In this document: positions 1 through 7,242 of the stretch, piece by piece
Layout of the letters: the number at the start of each line of letters is the position of its first letter
How positions within the stretch are numbered: the stretch's first letter is position 1
NCBI GenBank assembly: GCA_964495935.1
Contig: CAZBXQ010000103.1
Coordinates: forward strand, 1 to 8,005
Direction: 5' to 3'
From: JAJYSO01 sp964495935
GTDB lineage: Bacteria; Bacteroidota; Bacteroidia; Flavobacteriales; Flavobacteriaceae
DNA length: 8,005 nucleotides
The notes under the pieces: generated by a model
Told to the model about the DNA's origin: nothing
Database searches by the model: none
Seen by the model: the letters and a program-made list of their open reading frames with translations, nothing else
Translations under genes and position numbers: made by a program

Positions 1-107
1 AAAAAAAGACTAAATCTGGGGCAATAAGATCATTTTGCAGCTCATTTTTGAAAGTTTAAATGACCCCATAAAAAGCAGCGGATTCAGTATTGTAAAAGTT
101 GTATTTT

Positions 108-674
108 TTAGGTGTCAAAGCTTATACTTACATTTTGACGTTCACTTTCATCAATTTGGTAGAAGTCGAAATGTTTAAAATTGAACATTCCTGCAAAAAT
201 AACCCCCGGGATACTTTCTCCATAAGTATTATTTTCCCGTACGGTTCCGTTATAATACCGACGACTGCGGGCCAGGGTTTCCTCAATTTCACTCAGTTGG
301 TGCTGAAGATCCAGAAAATTCTGGTTGGCTTTGAGATCCGGATAGGCTTCTACGACGACCGAAAGTCTGCCAAGCATTTCCTGAAGTTTCTTTTCTGATT
401 GTATCCGGTCGTTAATATCACCTTTTTGAGTCGCGGATACAGCTGCGTTTCGCGCTTTTACGATATCGGCCAAGGTGTCTTTTTCATGTTTGGCATAGGC
501 TTTTACGACCCGGACCAGATTGGGAATTAAATCGTGACGTCTTTTTAAGGCCACATCCACATTGCTCCAAGCGTCATTGACCCTGTTTTTGTTTTTGACA
601 AAACGGTTGAAGATACTAACCGATAAAAGGCCGAGAACAACAACGATCCCGATGATTATGAGCAGGGAGACCAT
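108..674 (-). CDS. lemA: LemA family membrane-anchored protein
   Basis: The 188-residue product has an N-terminal hydrophobic segment (about residues 3-21) followed by the LemA signature. This includes the conserved Trp36 and the block RRHDLIPNLV at residues 45-54, then a long helical region rich in Lys/Glu (about 55-145). The length is normal for the family, and the C-terminal tail after about residue 155 is variable as usual. LemA proteins are single-pass, mostly helical proteins found widely in bacteria. Their biochemical role is unsettled, so no function beyond family membership is claimed. The N-terminal segment could act as an uncleaved anchor. The start is ATG, 12 bases after the stop of the upstream DUF4870-type gene, so the two are probably co-transcribed. 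LemA genes are often followed by a TPM-domain gene. None is seen in the 107 bases left before the window edge. Confidence 0.93.
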   Translation of the reverse strand: MVSLLIIIGIVVVLGLLSVSIFNRFVKNKNRVNDAWSNVDVALKRRHDLIPNLVRVVKAYAKHEKDTLADIVKARNAAVSATQKGDINDRIQSEKKLQEMLGRLSVVVEAYPDLKANQNFLDLQHQLSEIEETLARSRRYYNGTVRENNTYGESIPGVIFAGMFNFKHFDFYQIDESERQNVSISFDT

Positions 675-686
675 ATTTTTATGTTC

Positions 687-1055
687 TTATTGAATGCTTT
701 TAAGCCATTCTTGATATTTCTCTCCTAAGATAGGAACTGTTTTTTCTTTTCCGTTTAAGGCACCTATAAGTCCGATAAACCAAAGTACGATGAGCAGCAG
801 CGTTCCCAGAATACTGACAATCCATCCCAAAATGGGAATGATATTAACCACGCTCAGGGCCAATCCTGTCAGTCCCAATCCCAAAACTTGCCGAATATGG
901 AAAGAAGCAAAACTATTTTTCTTGTCGTTATTCATAACAAAAGCGATAATCAGGCCTATAAGAGTAATATAGGCGATGATGGCTGTGGTTTTTCCTTCGG
1001 CTACGGTTCCTCCGATTTCCGCTTCAATAGGAGTGGTTTTTTCTTGTTCTTCCAT
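687..1055 (-). CDS. DUF4870 (Tic20-like) small membrane protein
   Basis: The 122-residue product has a charged, acidic N-terminus (residues 1-21) and three predicted membrane segments (about 24-41, 57-75 and 77-99). The short motif FHIRQ at 52-56, between the first two, is typical of the DUF4870/Tic20-like family, and the C-terminus is short and soluble. The family has no well-established biochemical role. The open frame continues upstream to 1208 without a stop. I chose the internal ATG at 1055 because the product then starts with the polar N-terminus usual for the family and has the normal length. The 51 extra residues are an unrelated hydrophobic stretch translated from T-rich intergenic DNA. 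It is the first gene of a probable operon with lemA and is transcribed away from the kinase operon. Confidence 0.85.
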   Translation of the reverse strand: MEEQEKTTPIEAEIGGTVAEGKTTAIIAYITLIGLIIAFVMNNDKKNSFASFHIRQVLGLGLTGLALSVVNIIPILGWIVSILGTLLLIVLWFIGLIGALNGKEKTVPILGEKYQEWLKSIQ

Positions 1056-1090
1056 TTTCTTTTGAATTATAAATTGAATGGATAAATATG

Positions 1091-1098
1091 CAAAAATA
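1091..1098 (-). promoter_or_regulatory. Possible Bacteroidota -7 box for the DUF4870-lemA unit
   Basis: Read on the minus strand this is TATTTTTG, an exact match to the Bacteroidota -7 consensus TAnnTTTG, and it lies 35 bases upstream of the DUF4870 ATG. I do not see a TTG -33 element at the usual spacing of about 19-21 bases, so this is only half a promoter and could be chance in AT-rich DNA. Confidence 0.28.
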
Positions 1099-1181
1099 AT
1101 GGATAAAAACCAATAGGGAGTGAGTAATAGGTTTATATAACTTAGTATTTGGGCATGTTCAGTGAGAATTTGGAAAAAAAG

Positions 1182-1198
1182 CAGATTTAAACAGATTT
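1182..1198. repeat. Tandem CAGATTT direct repeat, 10-base period
   Basis: CAGATTT occurs at 1182-1188 and again exactly at 1192-1198, separated by AAA. The 10-base period would place both copies on one face of the helix. It lies just left of the 21-base repeat. A role as a protein-binding site is possible but not shown. Confidence 0.4.
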
Positions 1199-1201
1199 GT
1201 C

Positions 1202-1240
1202 CGAACACTCAATCAAAGTGGACGGATACTCAATAATAGT
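1202..1240. promoter_or_regulatory. Candidate LytTR-type operator: direct repeat with 21-base period
   Basis: Positions 1202-1219 and 1223-1240 match at 14 of 18 bases around an identical core ACTCAAT (1207-1213 and 1228-1234), with the cores exactly 21 bases apart. A weaker third copy, ACTAAAC at 1249-1255, keeps the same register. LytTR-domain regulators characteristically bind two 9-base direct repeats separated by 12-13 bases, which is a 21-22-base period, and a LytTR regulator is encoded in the operon starting 194 bases to the right. The repeat does not carry the GTT core of the published LytTR consensus, so the link rests on spacing and location only. Confidence 0.3.
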
Positions 1241-1433
1241 CTCCAAAAACTAAACATATCTGGGTTTTTGAGGGGATAAGGCTGTACTTTGATATAGAAT
1301 TATTAATTTTAAAAACGAATTTTGAACCCGATCAACCTCTATATCCATTATTATCCCGAAGGGTATCTCTTAATCAACGACGAGCAGTAAATTTTATGTA
1401 TATGGAACTTTTTGGAGTTTCTGTGTTTGCAAT

Positions 1434-2834
1434 ATGGATTTGAACGACCCCTTGAACCTGTTAATCTTGTTTCGCAATTCCTATGTTGTGGAGCTTTTGT
1501 TTTGCGGTGCTATTGCGCTTCTGGCTATTTTTATTGTGGTTCTCTTCCTGAAAAGCCGGGAGAAGTTGTATTTCTATTATTTTTTGTTTTTACTGTTTAG
1601 TTTTTTAGCGGCTTTCATTAATGTATCGGCCTTTGATTGGCAGACTAATCTTCTTGATTTTAGTGCTGATGGGATGCGTAGAAATCTGGAGTTGGTCACC
1701 CTTTTGGGGCTATTTGCCTATTGTTTGTTTACCTTGGATCTTTTAAAAGTGAAGGAGCAGGATCGCCAGCTCTACCGATGGATTATTGCCTTGGCCGCCA
1801 TTACTGCTTTGTACGGTGTTCTGCATTGGCTGTTCTACAACTCCATAAAACCCTATGAGGAAAGGTTTTTTATCGGTTCGAGAATGGTTATTTTACCCAT
1901 GAGCTTATTGGCTATTATCGGAGTGAGTTACCGCACGGAATCGGCATTTAAGTCTTATTTTATTGTAGGCAGTATATTTTATTTGGCCGGTGCTTTGATC
2001 GGGGTTTTTCGAGAGGTTACCACCGATTTGGCACTTCCTTATTTTTATCGGTTTACAGCCAGTGTTTACTTCCATGCGGGTATTTTTCTCGAGGTGCTGT
2101 GTTTTGCCTTGGCGTTGAATCATCGGGTATATCTTATTCATCAACAGCAAAAAAGGGAAAACGAAAATTTAAAAGAAAGAGCATTGTATGAGCGAGATCT
2201 GGCCATGGTACGGGTTTTGGGCTCTCAGGCTCAGAACAATCCCCATTTTATATTCAATCAGTTTTCGGCTATTAAATACTTTATTCAACGTCGGGAAAAT
2301 GCCAAGGCGATAAAACTTTTGATGACCTACAGTCGGTTTATCCGACAAGTGCTGGATGCCGGTACTTGCCAAGAAATTACGTTGGGAAAGGAATTTGATA
2401 TTTTACGAAAATACCTTCGTTTGGAAGCTATTCGGAAAGGGACCGGTTTTTCGTATAAAATCACGTCTGATCCGGGTGTGGATATGGAATCGACCCTGCT
2501 TCCCCCGATTATCCTCCAGCCGTATATCGAGCAAATTATCTGGCGAGATTTTCAGTTGGATCAGCAAATCGGAAAACAACTCCACATCCATGTTGCTAAG
2601 CATCGAGAAGAGATTGTCATCAGTATTCGATGGTCTATGACCGAAGAAAATGGTGCACAAGACGGAGGAGAAAGGATAAGGGATCGTGTTAATAAATTTA
2701 ACGATAAACGCCTGAAAATTTATAATCGAAGCCATAAACACAAAATCAATTGTTATCGAAAAGACTATAAAAAGGATGATGGCTCTTTATCGGCGATATT
2801 AATTGTATTTTTTATTGAAGATCAGGAATTGTGA
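1434..2834 (+). CDS. Seven-TM LytS-like histidine kinase homologue, probable pseudokinase
   Basis: The 466-residue product has seven predicted membrane helices between residues 19 and 226, in the style of 7TMR-DISM sensors but with no extracellular N-terminal domain. A short coiled stretch follows (about 230-262), then a His_kinase (LytS/YehU class) region. The histidine box is intact: NPHFIFN with His271. The helices after it resemble the same part of the downstream kinase. The ATP-binding half is degenerate. The N-box Asn is replaced by Gln367 (IEQIIW instead of VENAIW). The place of DxGxG is taken by R-W-S-M at 399-402. The stretch to the G2 region is about 15 residues shorter than in the neighbour, so the ATP lid is largely missing. 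The final strand is still recognisable and the frame is open, so this is not a simple frameshift. It is predicted to be unable to bind ATP normally. It is first in an operon, 37 bases before the second kinase gene. No in-frame ATG, GTG or TTG was found in the roughly 55 bases upstream of this start. Confidence 0.87.
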   Translation: MDLNDPLNLLILFRNSYVVELLFCGAIALLAIFIVVLFLKSREKLYFYYFLFLLFSFLAAFINVSAFDWQTNLLDFSADGMRRNLELVTLLGLFAYCLFTLDLLKVKEQDRQLYRWIIALAAITALYGVLHWLFYNSIKPYEERFFIGSRMVILPMSLLAIIGVSYRTESAFKSYFIVGSIFYLAGALIGVFREVTTDLALPYFYRFTASVYFHAGIFLEVLCFALALNHRVYLIHQQQKRENENLKERALYERDLAMVRVLGSQAQNNPHFIFNQFSAIKYFIQRRENAKAIKLLMTYSRFIRQVLDAGTCQEITLGKEFDILRKYLRLEAIRKGTGFSYKITSDPGVDMESTLLPPIILQPYIEQIIWRDFQLDQQIGKQLHIHVAKHREEIVISIRWSMTEENGAQDGGERIRDRVNKFNDKRLKIYNRSHKHKINCYRKDYKKDDGSLSAILIVFFIEDQEL

Positions 2835-2871
2835 TATTTTTATTAATTTTAGAATAAATTAAATTCTTGTC

Positions 2872-4962
2872 GTGAACAGAATAAAATACGAGAAACGCAT
2901 TTTAAGAAATTTTGAAAAACCGCTTTTTAAGAAATGGGGGCTGGTGATATTGGGGCTTTTTGCGGGTGTTTCTTTGGTATGGGGGCAAAAATTTCCCGGT
3001 ACTATTGAAGAGCAGGACAGCTTATTACGAGTTGAGAAAAATGATTCCTTGTATGTGATTCGCGCCATTGCTCTGAGTCGTAAAATCCATCGGGAGAAGC
3101 ATAATACGGAAAAGGAATATAAATATATCAACAAGGCGATTGATTATGCCCTGGTTTTAGAAGACACCTTGTTGTATGCCCGTGCATTGGATGCCAAAGG
3201 TTTGCTCTATCGTTTTCATCAGTGGTATGCACAGGCGGTTCCGTTGCATATAAGAGCCTATAAACTGGTTGCAGAAAAGGGAGAGGGGCATTTTGTAAAC
3301 AAGATGATCTATGCCAATAATACCGGAGTTGCGGCCCGGTACGATCAGCAATATGCCTTGGCCGTGGAGTATTATCTAAAAGCTCTTACACTGGCTGAAG
3401 AGCATGATGATCTGCGCGATATTGCCATTGCCAGTAATGGAATGGGAAATGCCTTAAGCAATATTCCCGGCCGGGAAGAAGAAGCCCTGAGTTATTTTCA
3501 CAAAGCGATTGATGCCGAGCGGAAACGAAATAACGATTTGGGATTGGCGATGAACCTCCTGTCCATCAGCGGATATTATATTGATCAAGGGGATCGGGAA
3601 GAGGCCTTTGAGAATTTGGCCGAACTCAAAGCCATCAATGAAAGTCGTAAAGATACTTTTGGATTGGCACTGACCAATGCAGCCTACGGTCAGGCTTTTG
3701 AGCATTTGGATCATAATTTTGAAAAGGCCAGAAGATATTATATAAAAGCCTTTGAAGCATATAAACGCATCAACCATCATCAAAAAGAGGCGAGAACCTT
3801 GGAGTTGCTCGGCGATCTGGAGTTTCGACAATCTCATTATAATCAGGCTCTTCAATATTATAACCGAGTTTTGAAGATTGCCAAAACCTATCATTACAAA
3901 TCCTTTCTTCAAAAGAGCCATAAAAATATCAGTGAAGTAAAAGAAAAACAAAACCAACTGCAAGAGGCACTTGACCATTTAAAAATTGCCCAGATCTATA
4001 AGGACAGTATCGATCTGAGCGATCAAAAGGTAAAAGTTGAGGCTTTGAGGCATCAATACGACCTGACGGCAAAAGAAGATCAAATTGCACTCTTGCAAAA
4101 GGATCAAGAGTTAAAACGTGAGCAGATTGCCGCGCAACGCAAGGAGATCGGGACACAACGCGCCTATATGATTATATTGGGAGCTTTGGTACTGCTTATT
4201 GTCACCTTGATTATTCTCCAGTATCGACGACGAAAAGAGAGACGCCTGGCCGAACACAAATTACGATTGAAGGAGAAATATCTGCTGGAAGCAAAATATG
4301 AGAAGAACCTGGCGCAGGCTGAAATGCTGGTCTCGCGCATGCAAATCAATCCGCATTTTATATTTAACTGTTTGGGAGCCATAAAACTGCTGATTCAAAA
4401 AAACGAGAACAAGCGAGCACAGCGGTATTTAACTACGTTTAGCCGGTTTATTCGGATGGTGTTGGAAATGCCAAAACAAGAAACCATCAGCTTGGCCGAG
4501 GAATTGGAACTCATTCGATATTATCTCGAGCTGGAGAAAAAACGTTTTGCCAAGAAGATGGAGTTTACGATTAATACCGAAATAAAAACCTGTTTGGAGG
4601 ATATTAAAATCCCTCCTTTATTATTGCAACCTTTTGTTGAAAATGCGATATGGCATGGCTTGTTGCCCTCTCCCAAAGAATCAAAAAAGTTGAAGGTGGA
4701 AATTATTGAAAATGAGAACTCCACGCGAATAACGATTGATGATAACGGGGTGGGGCTAAAAAACAAAGGAACAAAAAAGCCGACTTTTTATTCCGGAAAA
4801 TCCAAGCGCAAAAGTATGGGGATGAAGATTACCCGGGAGCGAATCCGACAGTTTAACCAGAGTTATGATATGGAAATAGACCTTCGCGTCATCGATAAAT
4901 CCCCGGATACCGGAACGCGCGTCTCACTGATTATCAGGGATAAAATGGGGGTAGAAAATTAA
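2872..4962 (+). CDS. Periplasmic-TPR sensor histidine kinase, LytS/YehU class
   Basis: The 696-residue product has a basic N-region and hydrophobic signal sequence (about residues 22-39, ending near WGQ). A chain of roughly six or seven TPR helical pairs follows (about 85-375), then a long charged helix, one membrane segment (about 432-451) and a coiled linker to a cytoplasmic kinase region. Catalytic elements are complete: NPHFIFN with His495, N-box VENAIWHG with Asn591, DNGVG at 624-628, and G2 MGM around Gly650. It should autophosphorylate and pass phosphate to the regulator encoded 11 bases downstream. The TPR region is predicted to be periplasmic and to sense a protein or ligand signal, which is not identifiable here. 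The start is GTG. An in-frame TAA at 2860-2862 leaves no ATG upstream, and no Met occurs before the signal sequence, so GTG at 2872 is effectively forced. There is no Shine-Dalgarno sequence before it. Confidence 0.94.
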   Translation: MNRIKYEKRILRNFEKPLFKKWGLVILGLFAGVSLVWGQKFPGTIEEQDSLLRVEKNDSLYVIRAIALSRKIHREKHNTEKEYKYINKAIDYALVLEDTLLYARALDAKGLLYRFHQWYAQAVPLHIRAYKLVAEKGEGHFVNKMIYANNTGVAARYDQQYALAVEYYLKALTLAEEHDDLRDIAIASNGMGNALSNIPGREEEALSYFHKAIDAERKRNNDLGLAMNLLSISGYYIDQGDREEAFENLAELKAINESRKDTFGLALTNAAYGQAFEHLDHNFEKARRYYIKAFEAYKRINHHQKEARTLELLGDLEFRQSHYNQALQYYNRVLKIAKTYHYKSFLQKSHKNISEVKEKQNQLQEALDHLKIAQIYKDSIDLSDQKVKVEALRHQYDLTAKEDQIALLQKDQELKREQIAAQRKEIGTQRAYMIILGALVLLIVTLIILQYRRRKERRLAEHKLRLKEKYLLEAKYEKNLAQAEMLVSRMQINPHFIFNCLGAIKLLIQKNENKRAQRYLTTFSRFIRMVLEMPKQETISLAEELELIRYYLELEKKRFAKKMEFTINTEIKTCLEDIKIPPLLLQPFVENAIWHGLLPSPKESKKLKVEIIENENSTRITIDDNGVGLKNKGTKKPTFYSGKSKRKSMGMKITRERIRQFNQSYDMEIDLRVIDKSPDTGTRVSLIIRDKMGVEN

Positions 4963-4973
4963 TAAGAAAGATT

Positions 4974-5750
4974 ATGAAAAATATAAAAGTTGCGATTGTA
5001 GATGATGAGGCTCATTGTATCGAGAGTTTAATCATTCACCTGAATGAATTATTTCCCGATATGCCCATTGTATTTAAAACGAATAACGTTCAGCAAGCCG
5101 CTGAAAAACTGGAGAAACTGGATGTCGATTTGCTTTTTCTCGATATCGAGATGCCGGGCATGAACGGCTTTCAACTATTGGAGAATTTTCCAAACCGTTC
5201 TTTCGATGTGATCTTTACAACGGCTTATAGCGAGTATGCCCTGCAGGCTTTTAAAGCCAGAGCTATTAGTTACCTTTTAAAACCCATCGATGAAGACGAA
5301 CTCAAAGCGGTGGTTACTTCCTGGGAAGAGGAGCGGGATCAGCGTCAAACGGCCAAGGTACAGGACATCGACAGTCTGCTGGAACATCTCAAGAAAGAGG
5401 GATTTATGAAAAGCAAGATCTCGGTTCCCGTTACCGACGGGTATGAATTTATCGAGGTCGATCAGATTGTTTATTGCCAGAGCCAGAGCAATTATACCCA
5501 TCTTTATCTTTTGGACGGCAGTAAATTATTGGTTAGTAAAACCCTGAAAGAAGTGGAAAGTACACTCGAAAAATTCTTTTTTATCCGGGTTCACCAGTCT
5601 TATTTGATCAATCCCAATTTTATGAAGAAATTCTCCCGAAAGGATGGTGGGTATTTAATCATGAAAACCGAAGATAATATTCCGATTAGCAGAGCCAAAC
5701 GAAGCTTGGTCATTAATCTTTTTGAAGCTGTGCAAAACAAGGGAAACTAA
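4974..5750 (+). CDS. LytTR-family response regulator
   Basis: The 258-residue product has a receiver domain (about 3-120) with acidic pocket Asp10/Asp11, phospho-acceptor Asp57 in FLDIEMPG, Thr82/Thr83 and Lys103 in LLKP. A linker leads to a LytTR DNA-binding domain (about 148-250), recognisable from the segments around YCQSQSNYTHLYL (168-180), FIRVHQSYLIN (203-213) and the final IPISR-x-(K/R) element (236-243). It is the expected output partner of the TPR kinase encoded immediately upstream: phosphorylation of Asp57 should control DNA binding to paired direct repeats. The start is ATG preceded by an A-rich stretch. The TAA stop lies inside the 3' end of the convergent dgt gene (4-base overlap). 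Its targets are unknown. Autoregulation through the repeat at 1202-1240 is a testable guess. Confidence 0.95.
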   Translation: MKNIKVAIVDDEAHCIESLIIHLNELFPDMPIVFKTNNVQQAAEKLEKLDVDLLFLDIEMPGMNGFQLLENFPNRSFDVIFTTAYSEYALQAFKARAISYLLKPIDEDELKAVVTSWEEERDQRQTAKVQDIDSLLEHLKKEGFMKSKISVPVTDGYEFIEVDQIVYCQSQSNYTHLYLLDGSKLLVSKTLKEVESTLEKFFFIRVHQSYLINPNFMKKFSRKDGGYLIMKTEDNIPISRAKRSLVINLFEAVQNKGN

Positions 5751-7090
5751 AATTTTAAGCCTTTTATTTTTTGATACATTTCCAGGGCTTTTCCATCGGT
5801 TAACGAGGCCACAAAACTACAAATGTCGATAAGGTTGGAATAAATTGAAGCCGTATCGATTTCAAAACCCGGGAGAAAATTACTCCTTATCAGCTCGTCG
5901 TATTGACCGTTGGTGCCATCGGCATAATGCTCATAGGTACGGGTAAAAGTGGCCAGTAGCGTTTCGATAATCTTGTATCCGGCAATCTCTTTTTCTGTGA
6001 CTTGCCGGCTTTGATAGACATTTTTGACGCTGATTCGGATAATATCCTCGATCTGAGCTTTATAGCTGGAAACCTCCAGAAGGGATTGATTAAATTCTCC
6101 TTTTAGAATAGCTTCTTCATTTTGAAGAAAGGAGTGGGCGGTATCATTGATTAGGGTGTTAATCGCTAATGCCCGTAAATAACTAACTCGTGCCTGCTTG
6201 GTCTTCAGGGCATAATAATTCTCCTTTCGAATCGTGTCTTGAACCAGCTTGACCAGATATTCCAAAGCGTAATCCTCATCGATCCAACCCAGGTTAATAC
6301 CATCTTCAAAGTCGATTAAGGTATAGCAAATATCATCGGCAGCCTCGACCAAGTAAGTGAGCGGATGCCGTTTATATCGCAACTCCCCTTCTCGGGGATC
6401 GGTTTTTATTAATCCGAGGGAATCGGCAACATCTTGAAAAACAGCCTTTTCGCTTTGGAAAAAACCAAACTTTTTATCCGCAATTTGACGGCTTGGTTGA
6501 TGGGGGAGTGATTCTTTTGGGTATTTGATGAAAGCACCCAATGTGGCATACGTAAGCCGCAACCCGTCTTTGATACCGTTTTTGGTTTGGGTGAGTAGTT
6601 TAAAACCATGGGCATTCCCTTCAAACTTTATAAGATCTTGATATTCTTTTTCGGTGAGTGCCGGTCGAAATCGCTTTCCGGCACCGGTTCTAAAGTATTC
6701 TCCGATGGCTTTTTCTCCCGAATGCCCGAATGGTGGATTACCGATGTCGTGGGCCAGTGCTGCCGCAGCCACGATGGCACCAAAATCACTGAAAAGATAA
6801 CCGGCTTCTACAAGTTGGGGAAACTTTTTTAAAATTTGTTTTCCAACGATTCGTCCCAGTGACCGGCCGACTACCGAAACTTCCATACTGTGCGTTAAGC
6901 GCGTGTGTACAAAATCGGTTTTTGATAGGGGGATCACTTGAGTTTTGTCTTGCAGGCTGCGAAAAGCAGGTGAAAATACAATCCGATCATAATCGACTTC
7001 AAAACCCAAACGGGTTTCGTCTTCGTTTTTGCGCAAGCGTTTTTGTCGGTCGCCAAATTTTTTTAGAGAAAGAAGTTTTTCCCATTCCAT
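5747..7090 (-). CDS. dgt: dNTP triphosphohydrolase (dGTPase family, HD domain)
   Basis: The 447-residue product has the normal length for bacterial deoxyguanosinetriphosphate triphosphohydrolase-like enzymes, which hydrolyse dNTPs to the deoxynucleoside plus tripolyphosphate. Visible signatures are the N-terminal FRSLQDKTQV block (43-52), THSMEV with His67, AHDIGNPPFGHSGE with His114-Asp115 (113-126), EGNAHGFK (157-164), and the late metal-ligand segment EAADDICY with Asp252/Asp253 (249-256). His67, His114, Asp115 and Asp252 are the expected HD metal ligands. All key residues are present, so it should be active. Exact substrate preference (dGTP alone or several dNTPs) cannot be read from sequence. 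It appears monocistronic: the terminator-like hairpin at 7213-7242 lies upstream, and downstream it runs tail-to-tail into the response regulator gene. Confidence 0.95.
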   Translation of the reverse strand: MEWEKLLSLKKFGDRQKRLRKNEDETRLGFEVDYDRIVFSPAFRSLQDKTQVIPLSKTDFVHTRLTHSMEVSVVGRSLGRIVGKQILKKFPQLVEAGYLFSDFGAIVAAAALAHDIGNPPFGHSGEKAIGEYFRTGAGKRFRPALTEKEYQDLIKFEGNAHGFKLLTQTKNGIKDGLRLTYATLGAFIKYPKESLPHQPSRQIADKKFGFFQSEKAVFQDVADSLGLIKTDPREGELRYKRHPLTYLVEAADDICYTLIDFEDGINLGWIDEDYALEYLVKLVQDTIRKENYYALKTKQARVSYLRALAINTLINDTAHSFLQNEEAILKGEFNQSLLEVSSYKAQIEDIIRISVKNVYQSRQVTEKEIAGYKIIETLLATFTRTYEHYADGTNGQYDELIRSNFLPGFEIDTASIYSNLIDICSFVASLTDGKALEMYQKIKGLKF

Positions 7091-7109
7091 AAAGAAGTAG
7101 TTTAAAATG

Positions 7110-7139
7110 TAAAAGTAAGAAATGAAGTCCTTTAAGCAA
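7110..7139 (-). promoter_or_regulatory. dgt: Candidate dgt promoter
   Basis: On the minus strand there is TTG at 7139-7137 and TACTTTTA at 7117-7110, separated by 19 bases. This fits the Bacteroidota pattern TTG / TAnnTTTG except for the last base of the -7 box. The -7 box ends 19 bases upstream of the dgt ATG, which would give a short leader. The call rests on pattern matching only. Confidence 0.35.
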
Positions 7140-7212
7140 GCCGATATTCAGACCTCCGAAATACGAAATTTGAGATTTCCGCGTTTTACTGATGTATGGG
7201 TACTGAAAATAA

Positions 7213-7242
7213 AAAAGGGAACTCTTAAAAGAGCCCCCTTTT
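7213..7242 (-). terminator. Intrinsic terminator-like hairpin
   Basis: The 14-base arms 7213-7226 and 7229-7242 pair at 12 positions (a 5-base and a 7-base stem around one 2x2 mismatch) with a 2-base apparent loop. On the minus strand the stem runs into six T and then a T-rich tail (7216-7206), the shape of a Rho-independent terminator. On the plus strand the 3' arm ends in four T, so weak bidirectional action is possible. It sits upstream of dgt and would stop a minus-strand transcript arriving from the right, but no gene has been recognised there. Confidence 0.55.

Larger units (their letters stand above)
1056..1433. other. Divergent intergenic region with candidate control sites
   Basis: These 378 bases separate the divergent DUF4870-lemA and kinase units and contain no convincing gene. 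They must hold the promoters for both directions. They contain one exact TAnnTTTG-type -7 box for the minus strand (1091-1098), a tandem CAGATTT repeat (1182-1198) and a 21-base-period direct repeat (1202-1240). No exact plus-strand TAnnTTTG box was found for the kinase operon. The nearest resemblance is TACTTTG at 1285-1291, one base short, without a well-placed TTG partner. Confidence 0.6.

Noticed and set aside
17..68. Possible terminator after lemA (TGGGG at 17-21 with CCCCA at 64-68, TCATTT at 30-35 with AAATGA at 58-63)
   Set aside because: The stems are separated by an 8-base bulge and enclose a large loop. The T-run on the minus strand (positions 7-1) starts 9 bases beyond the stem. 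Too weak to call.
99..398. Plus-strand open frame opposite lemA
   Set aside because: It is a shadow of the clearly coding lemA gene on the other strand and has no family features.
1056..1208. N-terminal extension of the DUF4870 gene upstream to 1208 (51 extra residues, hydrophobic)
   Set aside because: The shorter product has the normal family length and a typical polar start. The extension is hydrophobic translation of T-rich intergenic DNA and would occupy the probable promoter.
1267..1291. Plus-strand promoter for the kinase operon (TTTG at 1267-1270, TACTTTG at 1285-1291)
   Set aside because: The -7 box is one base short of TAnnTTTG and the spacing of 14 bases is too small.
2600..2834. 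Frameshift or sequencing error as the cause of the degenerate ATP site in the 7TM protein
   Set aside because: The residues on both sides of the gap (G411-N423 region and the final hydrophobic strand) still align in the same frame with the downstream kinase, so in-frame divergence and deletion fit better than a frameshift.
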